Shown here piece by piece: positions 42,648-52,604 of a stretch of DNA of 64,000 bases (its first letter is position 1; each line of letters opens with the position of its first letter). The position numbers and the translations under genes are program-made. Where the stretch lies: positions 1,550,001 through 1,614,000 of the forward strand of contig CM066301.1 in NCBI GenBank assembly GCA_033807695.1. The letters run 5' to 3'. The notes beneath the pieces are model-generated. The model had not been told where the DNA came from. It worked only from the letters and a program-made list of their open reading frames with translations, and did not search any database. This DNA is from Daedaleopsis sinensis. Taxonomy: Eukaryota; Basidiomycota; Agaricomycetes; Polyporales; Polyporaceae.

Positions 42648-44447
42648 TTTGTACTGATTACAAAATCATAATTACATAATGTCCTTGGGCGGTGCGAGTT
42701 TCTCTTCCCTCAGATGATAGCCAGACACTACTTGTATACTATATGCAACTATTTAAATTGGTTGTGATAGAAGTCTTTTATAAATCCAAGTCAGAGTCCT
42801 GTGGTGGCTTCAATCTGCTGATCGCAAAATAAGCGCTCGTCTATTTTATTTTATTTTTAGTCTTACGATGGCTGTCCTGACCGTGCGCTGAGGCATGGCT
42901 GTGTCTTTTGGGTGCCTAATCATTACATAAGCGCCGGAAATCTGACATCTCCGATCGAGGGGTGCGCTGCTCGCGGACAGCGCACCTGTAGATCGGAGAT
43001 GTCGGACTTAGGCGCTTAACAGATTAGATAAGCGCCGGAAGTCACAGTCAGGTGACCTTGTCACAAATCATCAGTTTGTGCATTGCTACTCCAATAATGG
43101 GATAACCATAGGCATATTATATACCGTTGGAATCGGAATTTTGAGCTCTAGCTAGATATGAGCATACTAGTCTGAACAGATTGATACCTTGTGATACACT
43201 GTGTTGTTTGATACTAATATGTAACGTCATTACACAGCTCAGCCCCGAACTATGACAGACGGACACATGGAGGACGGTGACGGCAGACAGTGATGGGATG
43301 GTGATGGATAGGATGGATGGTCGGCAGGCAAAGCAGTTTGGACACGGACAGCGGATAGACGCCGTTGGCTCAGATTTCTTCTTCACTTCCTTCTCGCTCC
43401 CCCCATACTCGGTTTACGATACCTATTTAGATTACGTCCTTCCCTGTGTAGCTCGCCAGCTCTGGCTCTCGCTACACAGGTATGTGCCCCCGTGCTCTAC
43501 TACCCTGTATTCTTACAACTGCGTGCTTGAGTGTTTTTCCCCCTCTTTCAGTGTTCGCTGACTGTCAGATGTCATTCCGGGGTGAGTAGAGAGCCCGTGT
43601 CGCAAACACGCAGGGAAATTCTTACAGCGGCAGTAAAGTATAAGTACAAAAAGGCCATCAATTAGATAATAATCCAGGTGCTCGCGCACTGGCTTGCTCA
43701 TCTAAGTGCCTGCACTCAACACGACATGTGACAGAGGTGCAGTGGTGCTCGAGATCAATGCTTGCACATAGATTCCTACATGTTCAAGTTTGTTCCGCTT
43801 CAGCAATAATAACAGCATCGTATGTGTTATATTGTATCTATGGGACTCCCTACGTGCGTGTGGTACAGCAGTGATGGTGACATCTATGTACAGGTGGTGT
43901 TGTAGCAGTTCAGACTTATTGCGTATTTTCATTATTTAGCTTAGTTATCCCTCTTAGATAGAGCCTCTCCAGAGTCAGTCTACATAGAGCAGCTTACCCC
44001 AAGACCATCATCTTCCCCCATCTCCCCTGCGACCTGTGAGCCTTTCCCCTTCTCTCCTGCGACCTGCAACCTTCACGTACAACGGCAGCGGCGACTTCCA
44101 CATAGTGCTACAGTGTGGGGAATGCAATGTAACCCCCTCTCCTGTCATATTTATCCCCCTTTCTTTGTGGTCATTCCCACTGTGTGAGGTAGCAGAGACA
44201 ACTGACTGCCCTTCACCCCAAGTCTGTACCCATCTCGTTTGTAGAGCAGTTGCTCTCAGCTGCTTGGACGATAATTAGGTGAGCCTGGGGGCATAGGTAA
44301 CAGACAACAGATAGACCATCAGGATTGGACAGGACTAGTGGGTTGATACCATTGGACCCCCCCATGCTCCTCAATTACTTCACTACTTGCTTGTGTTACA
44401 TACATAACCCCTCGCTCCCTGTGTAAATTGTTAGCTCCCCGCAAGCA
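42648..44447. other. 1.8-kb noncoding repeat-rich stretch
   Basis: Lies between the MULE gene and the hAT element. Contains the palindrome at 42928-43018 and a partial third copy of its arm at 43028-43044. Direct copies of CTCCCCTGCGACCTG occur near 44023 and 44055. Short frames are not supported as genes. Confidence 0.5.
42928..43018. repeat. 91-bp perfect-ended palindrome (hairpin)
   Basis: Left arm TAAGCGCCGGAAATCTGACA then TCTCCGATC; the right arm is its inverted copy (GATCGGAGATGTCGGACTTA then GGCGCTTA). The centre contains a second inverted pair, GGTGCGCTG and CAGCGCACC, around CTCGCGGA. The whole stretch can fold into one long hairpin. A further direct copy of the outer arm (GATAAGCGCCGGAAGTCAC) lies 10 bp downstream. 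Confidence 0.9.
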
Positions 44448-44455
44448 GGTGACTA
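44448..44455. repeat. Target-site duplication, left (GGTGACTA)
   Basis: Eight bases GGTGACTA directly before the hAT left end; same octamer directly after the right end at 50516-50523. Eight bases is the hAT-superfamily length. Confidence 0.85.
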
Positions 44456-44665
44456 TAGGGAATGGCACAGGTTGGGGATACCCGCGCGGGTTGTCACGGG
44501 TGTCACATGCGGGTACGGGGCAGGGTCACAGTCTATGATACCCGTACCGTACCCGTGACCCATTGCCACCCGTACCTTGACCCGCGCGTGCTAGCGCCTG
44601 CTCAAGGCCTCGAGGCAGCTCGAGGCAGTCTACGAACACTGTATTTCCAGATCAGTAGCTAACTA

Positions 44666-45775
44666 CAGTTGCGGACAGGCAAAGCCTGCCAATTTGGTAG
44701 TAGCTGAACGCGAATTATTTAAGGCCTGCCCATATCAGAATCATGTCCAGCTTGGTCGAAAGAGTTCGAAAATCACACTCCGAAGTTTTTCCCACGGATA
44801 GTTGTGAACGGCCAAATTTTTGGACCCTTTGTATGCATCAGCGCCTACAATACAAACTAGTTCAAAACAGCTTCAAGGTGCTTCATCGCTGCCTGAGACA
44901 CCTGACGATGCTGCTTTTGCTTCTGAACAGCCCATGCGGCGGCATTACCTGTGAGGCCTTGTCGGTAGGCATCCATAAACCTCCAAGATTTGTTGATATT
45001 TTCTTACAATATGACAGAAATTAAATCAGCCCATCTCACCTTTCCGTTCAACTCTCTGCCGTTTCTTTGCTCTCAAAGCCGCAGCCGGCATCCACTCCTC
45101 ATCTCTGAAATCATCCTCAATCCCAGCAGCATGTTCCAACATTGTCTCGAGCATCCCCTCCCTACCCAGCTCCTCCCAATCCTCCTCTTCACACTCATCC
45201 GCATCCACATATCTCAGGTCCTCCGGAACAAGCTTGAGGCTGTCCTGGAAGGCAGCCGGTAACCACAGCTCATCTGAATCCTCACCTGAGTCCGAGTCTC
45301 TGAGGCTGGTGTTGATGACTGCCGCATTGACTGTTGATGCACCTTCTGGGGTGATTTCGCATATCTCGGCTATAGATGGAGGCTTGGGTGGAGCATGTAA
45401 ATGGTTCTGAAGAAGACCTAAAGTGTTTGAACATGTTTCTTGCGTAGGCCGCGATGAAGGAGGCAGGTCGATTATTTTCTAGAGCGCTCAATATTAACTC
45501 GTTTCTTTCAGTTTTTGAGGATCATACTCAGCTCGACGAAAGGAACCGTTTCCACATTTTCTTACATTTTTAGCGCTTAATTTGGCGGTTTGGCCAAAAA
45601 TTTTGGGCCAACTGCCCAAAATAGAGAATACGAGAAATCTGTCCGTATACTTCTGTAATACATCGTCTCTAACGTCGTAATACACAGTTTCAAAAGCTCT
45701 AGAGTGGCCGAGGATGTCCAGAAAATTCGTCGGAGTCAGCGCCCAAAATTGGCAGGCTTTGCCTATCCGCAACTG
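44666..45775 (-). mobile_element. Nested TA-flanked element (Tc1/mariner-pogo type), 1,110 bp
   Basis: Inverted ends of about 30 bp: left CAGTTGCGGACAGGCAAAGC then CTGCCAATTT, and the right end inverted, CAGTTGCGGATAGGCAAAGC then CTGCCAATTTT. Each end is bordered by TA (44664-44665 and 45776-45777), the Tc1/mariner target duplication. It lies wholly inside the hAT element, so it came later. Contains a minus-strand remnant gene but no complete transposase, so it is probably an internally deleted copy. Confidence 0.8.
44857..45432 (-). pseudogene. Truncated transposase C-terminus in nested element
   Basis: Minus strand: an acidic stretch SDSGEDSDELWLPAAFQDSL then KLVPEDLRYVDADECEEEDW, then MLETMLEHAAGIEDDFRDEE then WMPAAALRAKKRQRVERK. 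After an intron comes RFMDAYRQGLTGNAAAWAVQ then KQKQHRQVSQAAMKHLEAVL and stop at 44857-44859. The FMDAYRxGLxGxxAAWAxKxxxxHR block is, from memory, common at the end of basidiomycete pogo-type transposase proteins; that is an inference. No DDE core is present. Confidence 0.5.
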
Positions 45776-45954
45776 TACACCAAAAGCAGTAAGTCTATGA
45801 TAAACTGTACAGTTTTATCAGGGGATCAAGCACTGCGCATGGGAGACTGGACAGTACACAGTCGGATTGTATATAGGATTCTAGCACACACTGGCATACA
45901 GCAACCCTACCCTCATATCACCCATCTATACATCTCATATCACTGCTCAGAGCC

Positions 45955-48900
45955 ATGAGTGGAGGGCGCAAACGTGCGGGCACTAGCACAGCCGCCCGAT
46001 CTCCCCCATCGAAGAAGAGCAAAGCAGGGCAAAAGAAGAATAATGCAGACAGCGGGACAAGTACATCGACGAAGCAGATCAAGGCAGCCAAGAAGGCTGC
46101 CAACGCAATAGAGAAGGATCGACAGCCCGGGAAGAAGCAGGGTGAATCAGCGCCACCTGGGAGAAAGAAGGCCGCAGGACGTCATAAGGTGGCTACAGGT
46201 GCCTCATCGAGGAGTCGCTCAAAACGTTGGCCGACCCTGGATGAGGACGGGATTGAGTTGCAGGAGGACTCTGGCAAGGACTCGGAGGAGGAGAGAGAGC
46301 CGGAGGAGGAGCCAGAGGAGGAGGTTGTCGAGTCGGAGACAGATGAGGAGGCACAGCTTGGTGAGTCCTACATCTGGCCGGTGCGGAAAGCTGTCCATCA
46401 TTGATGTCGACGGCCAGAGCATATGATGCATCGGTGGGAAGCATCAGTGTACGCGTTCTACGAGGCCGTGCCTATGATCGAGTATGTGAATGGCCGGCAG
46501 GCGCACTCGTTCAAGTGTCTTGCACGCGGGTGCAAGAAACACATACGGCGTTTCCTCAACACCAGTGACGTGTCGTCGTCCTCGAGCCTCAGCCGACATG
46601 CCAAGGCGTGTTGGGGCAAGGAGGCTGTCTGTGCAGCAAAGGAAGCCGCCAGTCTTGATGAAGCACGAAAACATGTAGTCTGGGGGCTTCTGCGGGATGG
46701 TTCAATCATGATGCACTTTAAGCGGAAGGCGGGAGAAGTTACCTACTCTCACCGGCAACACACGAAGATCGAGACTGGGACCGTGATCACACGCTGGGTG
46801 TTCGAGAGCTTGCGTCCCTTCAAAATCGTTTCGGACTGCGGGTTTATGAGCTCGATGAAAACGGGTCACCTAGGCTACTACCTCCCCTCGCCTTCGACCG
46901 TGTCGCGGGACGTCAAGACGGTGTTTGCGCGAACAAGATCCCGAATCACGAAGTTCCTGCAGGTAAGTGTTAGAGATCGCCTGCCGTGATAGCAGATCCT
47001 GAGGGAGTGCGCACACCTGTAGAAATATGATGGCCACCTGAGCTTCATGACTGATGCGTGGTCGTCTCCGAACCATCGCGCGGTTGTGGCAATCACTGTG
47101 CACTTCGAACATGACGGGGAACCCATGATTTTCCTCCTAGAAGTCGTCGAGGTTGCGTGTTCGCACACAGGCGCAAACCTCGCCTCAGCTTTTGCGGATG
47201 TCCTGCGTGAATTCGGCATTGGCGCGAAGGTAAGCGGTTGAGTCCGGCAGCCTGTTCGAAATGAGGTACTTACGTTGTCCTGCAGTGCCTCGCGATGGCG
47301 TGTGACAACACATCCAATAATGACACAATGATCGAGGAGTTGACCTAGTGCGAGGACCTTCCCGGCTTTGAGGGACACACTGGGCGCATCAGGTGCTTTT
47401 TGCATATATTGAACCTGGTCGTGAAAAGCCTCATTAGCAAATTTGACGCCCGGGGCGAGAAGGACGGCGCGGATCGCAACCAAGATGAACGTGAGGTCGC
47501 AACTCTTGCCTGCGGTATCCGTGAGTTCCTCCAGCAGGAGGAGGAAATGTTGCCCGGTGATGGAGAAGACGAATGGGCCGAGGATGACCCAGATGATGAG
47601 TACGACACATTCGCTAAACTCTCCCTGGCACAGAGGGAGAAGTTCGAGCGCGATGTGCGCCCCATCAAGCTGGTGCTCGCAAAGGTATGCCGCAGCATAG
47701 CCTCCGCCACTCGATGTGGTGGAATGACTTGCTAGTGGTGAGTACTTACCTTGGATTGCAGATACGAACCCTCACCTTCAAAATTATACACTCTACTACC
47801 TGCCTCCTGCCTGTTTGGAAGGCGATGTGCGACACCCTCGGCCTCCCTGAGCACTTGCTGCTGCAGGACGTACATACGCGTTGGAACTCGACATACGAGA
47901 TGTTGGAGGTCGCCTTGAAGTACCGGAAGGCCGTCGATAAGATGTGCGCCGAGAAACAGAACAAGCTGCGTGATTATGAACTTACGGGGGAGGAATGGGG
48001 CTATCTACGCCAGCTACGTAGTATACTCAAGGTTCGTATTCCGCTCGAACCTACGATGACATCAGACACCCGTCTCCTAGGGTTCCGAATCGAGCTCTCT
48101 TGCACGCTACTTACCTCTGCCACCCCTCCTCTGTACTATCCCTCTACTGCCATGGCTTACTGCTTATCTCTTGCACAACTCTAGGTTTTCAAAGATGCTA
48201 CCTTCTTTTTCTCCGGGAACACCCTGGACCTCACCAAAGTTATTCCGGCTATGGATCATATTGACCGCCTCCTCACAACGGCCTCAATCACGACTGACAA
48301 GTACAATGAGCCGATCCGGATCGCTTGCGGCCTGGCCCAGAAGACCCTCAACAAGTATTATTCGTACACTGATATGTCAGCAACATATCACATTGAGATG
48401 GGTGAGTGCCACTACTGGCTTACTGCTGTGTGTACTAACTTACACACACTACAAATGTATAGCTCTTACGCCTCACCTCAAATTCAACTACTACAAGAAG
48501 ATGCGATGGCCAGAGTCTTGGAAGAAACTCGCCCACGAACTCCTCGTTAAGGAGTACCAGTTGCACTATGCCGGCCGTGTCAATCGTGATGACACCTCCG
48601 AAGACGGTGATGTCCCATCTACGCCTCCCCCACAAAGTTGTACCTCGTCTGCTGCACCTTCCGAAGATGGAGACAACGACCTGCAAAGTGAAGAGGATGA
48701 GCCGGATCTCGAGGAGAATGCTGAGGGGGGCGATGTTGCCATGGACTCGGACTCGGAGGATGCCGATCTCAAGCAGGTGTGTCATGACACTGTCTGCCGT
48801 CGCTTGACATATAGGATGATGTTCTCGAGGAGAACATCTTCGAGGCTCTCGAGGCAATGTTTCTCGCACTTGATCCGGACCTCTTGCAAGACGAGCTCGA

Positions 48901-49352
48901 GCACTACCTACATGCGGATCCAGAGCATGCACCTGACCCTCTCCGATGGTGGCATGACCACCGCGCTATGTACCCCAACCTCTCCCGGATGGCGTTAGAT
49001 TATCTATCCATCCCAGGTACATCGACTGGCCACTGGTACGGCTTGTTAGTAGTTACCCAGCACTGACTGCCGATTTCCTTATTTAGCCAGCTCTGTGGAA
49101 GTCGAATGGATGTTCAGCCGCGGACGTCTCCTCCTCACGCACACACGCAATCAGATGAGTGCACAAACGACCCGTGCCGTCATGTGCGTCGCGAGCTGGA
49201 GCAAGGCAGGGTATGTCAACCAGGACGATGCGAAGCTCGTAGCTCAGCTCGACGACGTCGATGGCAGTGCATCGGACTATGAGATGGAGGAAGAATGGGA
49301 CAGGATCAATACTTTGTTGTTGGGCAAATTGAGGTCGGTGACTGCTGCTTAG
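45955..49352 (+). pseudogene. hAT transposase (BED finger, RNase H-like core, hATC), one internal TAG
   Basis: ATG 45955. Lys/Ser-rich N-terminus with an acidic stretch. Exon 2 (from about 46419) has a BED-type zinc finger: FKCLARGCKKHIRRFL ... SLSRHAKACWG. The RNase H-like core carries FMTDAWSSPNHRAVVAITVH (first Asp), then CLAMACDNTSNNDTMIEELT (second Asp, CDNASNN-type), then a TAG at 47346-47348, then FPGFEGHTGRIRCFLHILNL, then DVHTRWNSTYEMLEVALKYR. The C-terminal dimerisation domain (hATC) has MALDYLSIPG and SSVEVEWMFSRGRLLLTHTR then NQMSAQTTRAVMCVASWSKA. At least eight introns with proper ends. The single TAG is the only break seen; otherwise about 930 codons. Stop at 49350-49352. Confidence 0.88.
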
Positions 49353-49574
49353 TGTATTCTGTTCTCTGTACTATCACTCCCCCGCTATGCATAACTATAT
49401 ACAATATACGCCGTGTTCTCTCCTCTCTCCACCACCACCTGTCATGTCCGACAGCTCATCCTGATATAGTAGATCAGCATCAGCACTGTTACGACTAGAT
49501 TATCAGCCAAATGATATGATCACTCGCTCGGCCTATATGCAGACCACACTCACCTGTCACTTACTTCGTGCTCT

Positions 49575-50332
49575 ATGAGTTCTGAGTCCGACAATATCCG
49601 TGCATGGGCATTAGCATTACTATCAAGCTCAATACCCCATATTCCGGGGACTCCTGTATCTTACTGGGTGGGAAATCTGTTCCCTACACCAGAGATACCT
49701 GAAGGACACACCCTCCTGCGCTTCACGCCACTCCCGTCCGGAATCCCGTTCAGGCTGCCGCACACCGTTGTCTTACACACTCTGACATCCACCCGCGAGT
49801 ACACTGTAAGCTTCTTAGCTCGCAGATCTACTCATGATCTCACTATCTCTCTAGCTACATCTACCACTCACCTGACTGCATCTGCGGTGATCGAGACATC
49901 AAATCTGTCAGTTCTGGCTCGATGTCTCGCAAGACTCGACTCTATCCATCCTCACCCATAATCAGCACATCACCCTACACCGAATTACCGCGCTTGCTCG
50001 TCACTTTGCTGAAGAGAGGTCTGCCAATCACAGACACTGGAATCAGTTTACCCTTCTACTAGCTGTCGCTTCACAGCTGAGCTTTGTACTGGACCCTGCC
50101 GATGAGCGACTGCTCCTTCCCCTATGCCTATGGGGCACAAATCTGTTATCCCGGGCAATAGTAAGTCTACTGATCTTTACTATTTGATTTCAATGTTCAA
50201 GTACTAATGACTGCCATGACTGTCTGGCCTGATGTGTTCAAGACAGCACTCTACTCTTTTCTGGTGGGATTGAAGAACAGGAAACAGATCAGTGATAGTC
50301 AGACAGTCTCTCGCACATGTGTATTATGCTAG
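49575..50332 (+). CDS. Second gene inside the hAT element, unknown function
   Basis: Three exons join in frame: 49575-49910 (MSSESDNIRAWALALLSSSI then PHIPGTPVSYWVGNLFPTPE), 49966-50160 (HITLHRITALARHFAEERSA then NHRHWNQFTLLLAVASQLSF then VLDPADERLLLPLCLWGTN) and 50243-50332 (TALYSFLVGLKNRKQISDSQ then TVSRTCVLC, TAG). Intron 2 has a good GTAAGT donor; intron 1 has a weak GTTCTG donor. Total 206 codons. No motif recognised. It lies between the transposase stop and the right terminal repeat, so it is part of the mobile unit. hAT elements normally code for one protein, so this is either captured host DNA or a family-specific accessory gene. Confidence 0.55.
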
Positions 50333-50515
50333 GTGACTAGAACTTTGATGTATACCCCGGGGTACCCGTGAAAAAACCCGACCCGAGCACATACCCGTGC
50401 CCCGGTGCTAAGCCCGAGACCCACGGAAACCCCCAGGTTCACAGGTCGGGTAACTGACGGGTCTGGGTCCGGGTCATGCCACTGAGACCCGGGGGTAGCC
50501 CTGTGCCATTTCCTA

Positions 50516-50523
50516 GGTGACTA
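50516..50523. repeat. Target-site duplication, right (GGTGACTA)
   Basis: Right partner of the octamer at 44448-44455. A third copy of the same octamer lies at 50332-50339 inside the element. Confidence 0.85.
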
Positions 50524-50559
50524 GGCCCACTGATGTGCCCCGAGGTAGTGCAAGCCCCA

Positions 50560-52430
50560 ATTTTTGTGCTGTTGTCGATGCCAACAATATCTACTACACA
50601 GGACACGACTGGCAGTCTCCACCTTGGGTTCAGATCTAAAGACTTTACTGAATGATTGAATCTATAGCAGCCATTCATCAAGTTAGAGATCGACTAAAAT
50701 TGGTACAATATATATTTGTAGATGAGGTCAGCATGGTGGACTGTGGAAGTCTATATAAGATATGTGCTAAGATGTGTGCTGCAATACAAAATGATGGTGC
50801 ACCCTTTGGAGGGATCAATATGATTTTTGCTGGAGATTTTGCTCAACTTCCTCCTGCCATGTGTGGGAAAGTGTTATATGCCCATGATGTAGGGCAGGTA
50901 ATTCACCGCACCCACGATCACAACAAGCGAAAAGCATCCATTGGAAAGCTTTATGGCATCAGTTTACTATAGTAGTCATTCTTAGACAGAATATGAGACA
51001 GCGGTCTCAAACACCTGAGGATGCCAAGTTGCGGATGGCATTGGAAAATCTTAGATACCGGGCATGTACCAAGGATGATATTTAGCTCTTGAAGTCTAGA
51101 GTTGCTGGTCGAGGCCCAAATAATTCAAAGCTAAATCAACCCAACTTCCGCAATGTCTCAGTCATTACTTCATGGAACTCTTACCGAGACAAGATCAATG
51201 AACTTGGATGCAAAAGATTTGCGAGAGAGAATAGAACAGTGTTGAAGTCTTTCTATTCAATTGACAAACTGACTTCAGAGACTGACCCATCAGAGCTAAC
51301 TAAGAAAGTTCGTGCCAAGCGGGTGAATCCTAAGAGAAAGAATAACATTGTGAATGAGAAACTTCAGGAGACATTATGGGGGCTATCACATCATCTGACA
51401 GAGCATCATCCTGGCACACTTGAGCTTTGCGTTGGGATGCCTGTTATGATCAAAGTCAATAAAGCTGCAGAATGTTGCGTGACTAACGGCGCAGAAGCAG
51501 TAGTCGTAGGGTGGACTACCAGACCTATCCCAAATACAGAGGATAAGTTTGCTTTGGAGATCCTATTTGTCAAGTTGACTGCTGCACCTACAACTGTAAA
51601 AGTAGATGGACTGCCGGAGAATGTTGCTCCTTTGATGCATTCTAAGCGCAAAGTCAAGTTCAAAATGCCAAACGGAGGGGCGAGGTGGCGTAGCGGTATA
51701 CCACTCTCAACTCGATTAAGGCCCAGTGTCCAGATGTGCAGAAGCACTGGGTTCGAGCCCGCCCCGGGACTTAGCTGTCCCATTATTACCGCGGGGGGTT
51801 TTAGTGGGTATGGCCAGTCGGATCACGCCGGACGAGTCCCACACTACTTCCAGAGCACAGCTGTACCCGAAGGCTCTGGAAGTGTGCGTAAACACATTTC
51901 CTCCCTTTGGATGGTGCTCGAACCAGCGGGGTGTAAAACCCCTGCAAACAGTCTTAGTCGGGTGATGTCCCTGGCCTAAGCTGTCAGCGTGCCGGATTAC
52001 ATTCGTAATCAGAACAGCATGATGGGCTTTCGAGATGACTGCAGTTCAGCGGCGAATACACTCCTCCAAAAAGAAAAAAAGCCAAACAGACATATTCTTG
52101 AAATTGAAAGAGACCAAGTCCCAGTTGGACCCAACTTTGCGATGATGGACTTTGCTTCACAAGGACGTACACAGCCATTTAATGTGTGTGATCTACAACT
52201 TGAAAACTGCAGATCCCACCAATCAGTCTACACTTGTCTTCTATGAGCTAGCTGAGAGACTACTAGCAGTAGATAGAGACATCCTTACCAAAACTAACAT
52301 TTGCCGGTGCTGTGATTATAAGTCTGGTGAGAATCATTCATCACAAGTATTGTGGACATGTATAGAGAACACGTGGAAGAATAATCCAGAGAAGTTGGGT
52401 ACGTATAGAGGTAAGAAGTAGGTCAGATGT
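50560..52430 (+). pseudogene. Decayed Helitron PIF1-like helicase
   Basis: Remnant of the helicase part of a Helitron Rep/Hel protein. Visible blocks: KLVQYIFVDEVSMVDCGSLY (Walker B region), FGGINMIFAGDFAQLPPAM, then after a frameshift near 50955 LWHQFTIVVILRQNMRQRSQ then TPEDAKLRMALENLRY, a TAG at 51083-51085, NVSVITSWNSYRDKINELGC, LELCVGMPVMIKVNKAAECC then VTNGAEAVVVGW and KRKVKFKMPN. A SINE interrupts here; the frame resumes RHILEIERDQVPVGPNFAMM then DFASQGRTQPFNVCDLQLEN then CRSHQSVYTCL. No Rep domain, no intact ATPase P-loop and no Helitron ends were found. Confidence 0.85.
51674..52080 (+). mobile_element. tRNA-derived SINE, about 407 bp
   Basis: Inserted in the helicase frame and bordered by the direct repeat GCCAAAC (51667-51673 and 52081-52087). 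The head (about 51678-51766) is tRNA-like, with GGGGCGA and TCGCCCC-type ends, box A TGGCGTAGCGGT at 51686 and box B GGTTCGAGCC at 51750. A tRNA-unrelated body follows, and an A-rich tail AAAAAGAAAAAAA ends at 52080. Removing the insert restores the helicase frame (KMPN then RHIL). Confidence 0.88.
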
Positions 52431-52604
52431 ATAGACTCTGCGGAGTAGTATACATCTCTACTTTGTATGTAAAATAATTGACAAGGCAGGCGGCATATGG
52501 TTTCATGATGGCACTCTACAAGCTATCAAGAAGGACTACGTGGTGACTTTAGCAATCTACACTATACTGTAATATATTATTCCTTACAAAACATTTGTAT
52601 TTTA

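Larger units (their letters stand above)
44456..50515 (+). mobile_element. hAT-superfamily DNA transposon, 6,060 bp, with nested insertion and extra gene
   Basis: Left end TAGGGAATGGCACAGG (44456) matches the reverse complement of the right end, TAGGAAATGGCACAGG, with one mismatch. Both ends are followed by GC-rich subterminal sequence full of CCCGT/ACGGG motifs (44470-44590 and 50355-50500). The element is bounded by the 8-bp duplication GGTGACTA. It carries a transposase gene (45955-49352), a second spliced gene (49575-50332), and a nested TA-flanked element (44666-45775) to the left of the transposase. The well-kept ends and duplication suggest fairly recent insertion, next to an older Helitron helicase remnant. 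Confidence 0.85.

Noticed and set aside
43700..44300. Possible small genes
   Set aside because: Only short frames of 60-80 codons with no conserved blocks or codon bias like the gene-dense part.
45494..45772. 92-codon minus-strand frame in the nested element
   Set aside because: Overlaps the element's inverted end and has no recognisable transposase motif; too weak to list.
51678..51766. tRNA gene
   Set aside because: Box A and B are present but the cloverleaf is poor, and the sequence is the head of a longer unit with an A-rich tail and target duplications, so it is a SINE.
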